Source: an uncultured Eubacteriales bacterium (lineage in GTDB: Bacteria > Bacillota > Clostridia > Oscillospirales > Oscillospiraceae). From it: DNA of 13,831 nucleotides. The notes under the pieces are model-generated. The model ran no database searches, was not told the origin of the DNA, and saw only the letters and a program-made list of their open reading frames with translations. The stretch is from NCBI GenBank assembly GCA_900554625.1, contig USHP01000018.1:1-13831 (forward strand). Direction: 5' to 3'. A program made the position numbers and the translations under genes. Shown piece after piece: positions 13,075-13,831 of the stretch (the stretch's first letter is position 1; each line of letters opens with the position of its first letter).

Positions 13075-13831
13075 ACTTTGTATTTTTGCCGGAACCACCG
13101 AAGGGCGAAAGCTGGTGGAATTCCTGGTTACCCAGCCGGTTTCGGTGACGGCCTGCGTGGCTACGGAATACGGAGAAACCCTGCTGCTGGAAGGAGAGAA
13201 CCTGACGGTTTCCGCCCGCCGGATGACCCGGGAGGAAATGGCTCGGCTGTTTTCTCAGGAAGGGTTTGACCTGGTGGTGGACGCCACCCACCCTTACGCC
13301 AGCGTGGTGACGGAGAATATCTGCGCCGCCTGCCAGGAAACGGGAACGGACTATCTGCGCCTGCTCCGCCGCAACGGCAAGGCTCAGGATGACGATATCC
13401 TGGTGCCGGACATTGCCGGAGCGGTGGATTATTTAAATACCCAGGAGGGCAATATCCTGCTGACCACCGGCAGCAAGGAGCTGAAGGCCTTTTCTCAGCT
13501 GGAAGGTTTTTCTCAGCGGGTGTATGCCCGGGTACTGCCCATGACGGAATCTCTGGAGCTGTGCCGGGAAGCCGGGGTGCAGCCGTCCCATATCTTTGCT
13601 ATGCAGGGCCCCTTTACCCGGCAGATGAATACCGCCATGCTGGAAAGCATCCAGGCAAAATTTCTGGTTACCAAGGAATCCGGCGGCGCCGGTGGCTTTG
13701 CCGAAAAGCTGGCGGCGGCCCGGGAGGCCGGGGCAAAGCTGGTGATTATCGGCCGCCCGCCCCAGGTGGAAGGGATGGACTTTGACCAGGTGGTGAATGA
13801 GATTTGCAGCCGTTTCGGCCTTACCTGGAAG
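13067..13831 (+). CDS. cbiJ: Cobalt-precorrin-6A reductase, 3' end outside window
   Basis: An open frame of 255 codons runs from the ATG at 13067 to the window edge without a stop. AGAGGA precedes the start, which overlaps the cbiH stop by 8 bp. It is the NADH-type reductase that reduces the ring of cobalt-precorrin-6A (CobK/CbiJ family). Conserved blocks are IFAGTTEGRKLVEFL (6-20), LVVDATHPYASVVTENI (69-85), LRLLR (97-101), LLTTGSKELKAF (131-142), YARVLP (153-158), FAMQGPFTRQMN (177-188), TKESGGAGGFAEKL (202-215) and VIIGRPP (226-232). CobK/CbiJ proteins are usually about 250 residues, so almost all of this one is visible. A fusion to a further domain downstream cannot be excluded. Confidence 0.93.
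   Translation, partial: MYKLCIFAGTTEGRKLVEFLVTQPVSVTACVATEYGETLLLEGENLTVSARRMTREEMARLFSQEGFDLVVDATHPYASVVTENICAACQETGTDYLRLLRRNGKAQDDDILVPDIAGAVDYLNTQEGNILLTTGSKELKAFSQLEGFSQRVYARVLPMTESLELCREAGVQPSHIFAMQGPFTRQMNTAMLESIQAKFLVTKESGGAGGFAEKLAAAREAGAKLVIIGRPPQVEGMDFDQVVNEICSRFGLTWK

Noticed and set aside
1..13831. Mobile elements, CRISPR arrays, tRNA or rRNA genes
   Set aside because: No transposase or integrase motifs, spaced repeats, tRNA cloverleaf or rRNA segments were seen on either strand.

Overview
The window is moderately GC-rich, tightly packed, entirely plus-strand DNA. Clean Shine-Dalgarno sites, sigma-A-type promoters, a split transketolase, the anaerobic (cobalt-early, CbiK-type) cobalamin pathway and a Firmicute-style lipid-type glycosyltransferase suggest a strictly anaerobic member of Clostridia. 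An Oscillospiraceae-like gut bacterium is my best guess, but it is an inference and not tested.

Layout. (1) 1-608: the 3' part of a GT4 glycosyltransferase, closed by an intrinsic terminator (615-648). (2) 670-3565: a three-gene envelope cluster made of a membrane-anchored protein of unknown function, a membrane-anchored NAGPA-type phosphodiester glycosidase, and a polytopic protein that looks like a degenerate Lgt (prolipoprotein diacylglyceryl transferase). It is closed by a terminator (3573-3606). (3) 3618-5546: a near-consensus promoter, the two transketolase subunits 3 bp apart, and a terminator. (4) 5571-6118: a promoter, a cobalamin riboswitch, an intrinsic terminator and about 220 nt of further structured leader. 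(5) 6119-13831: the cobalamin corrin-ring operon cbiK-cbiA-cbiC-cbiD-cbiF-cbiG-cbiH-cbiJ. The last gene runs off the window.

How it works together. CbiK inserts cobalt into sirohydrochlorin. CbiH, CbiF, CbiG, CbiD, CbiJ and CbiC then carry the ring through C17 and C11 methylation, ring contraction and deacylation, C1 methylation, reduction and methyl migration to cobyrinate, and CbiA amidates the a and c side chains. CbiL, CbiE and CbiT, needed to complete this route, are not in the window and are probably downstream. From cbiA to cbiJ the genes overlap or nearly touch, so translation is probably coupled. cbiK is set apart by an 88-bp gap holding a perfect hairpin. The riboswitch should shut the operon off when cobalamin is plentiful.

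The points most worth a second look are a roughly 115-residue extra C-terminal module on CbiK, an unexplained structured leader segment between the riboswitch terminator and cbiK with a possible second attenuator, and the NAGPA/Lgt-like envelope cluster, whose Lgt homologue has lost hallmark residues. I found no mobile element, CRISPR array, tRNA or rRNA.
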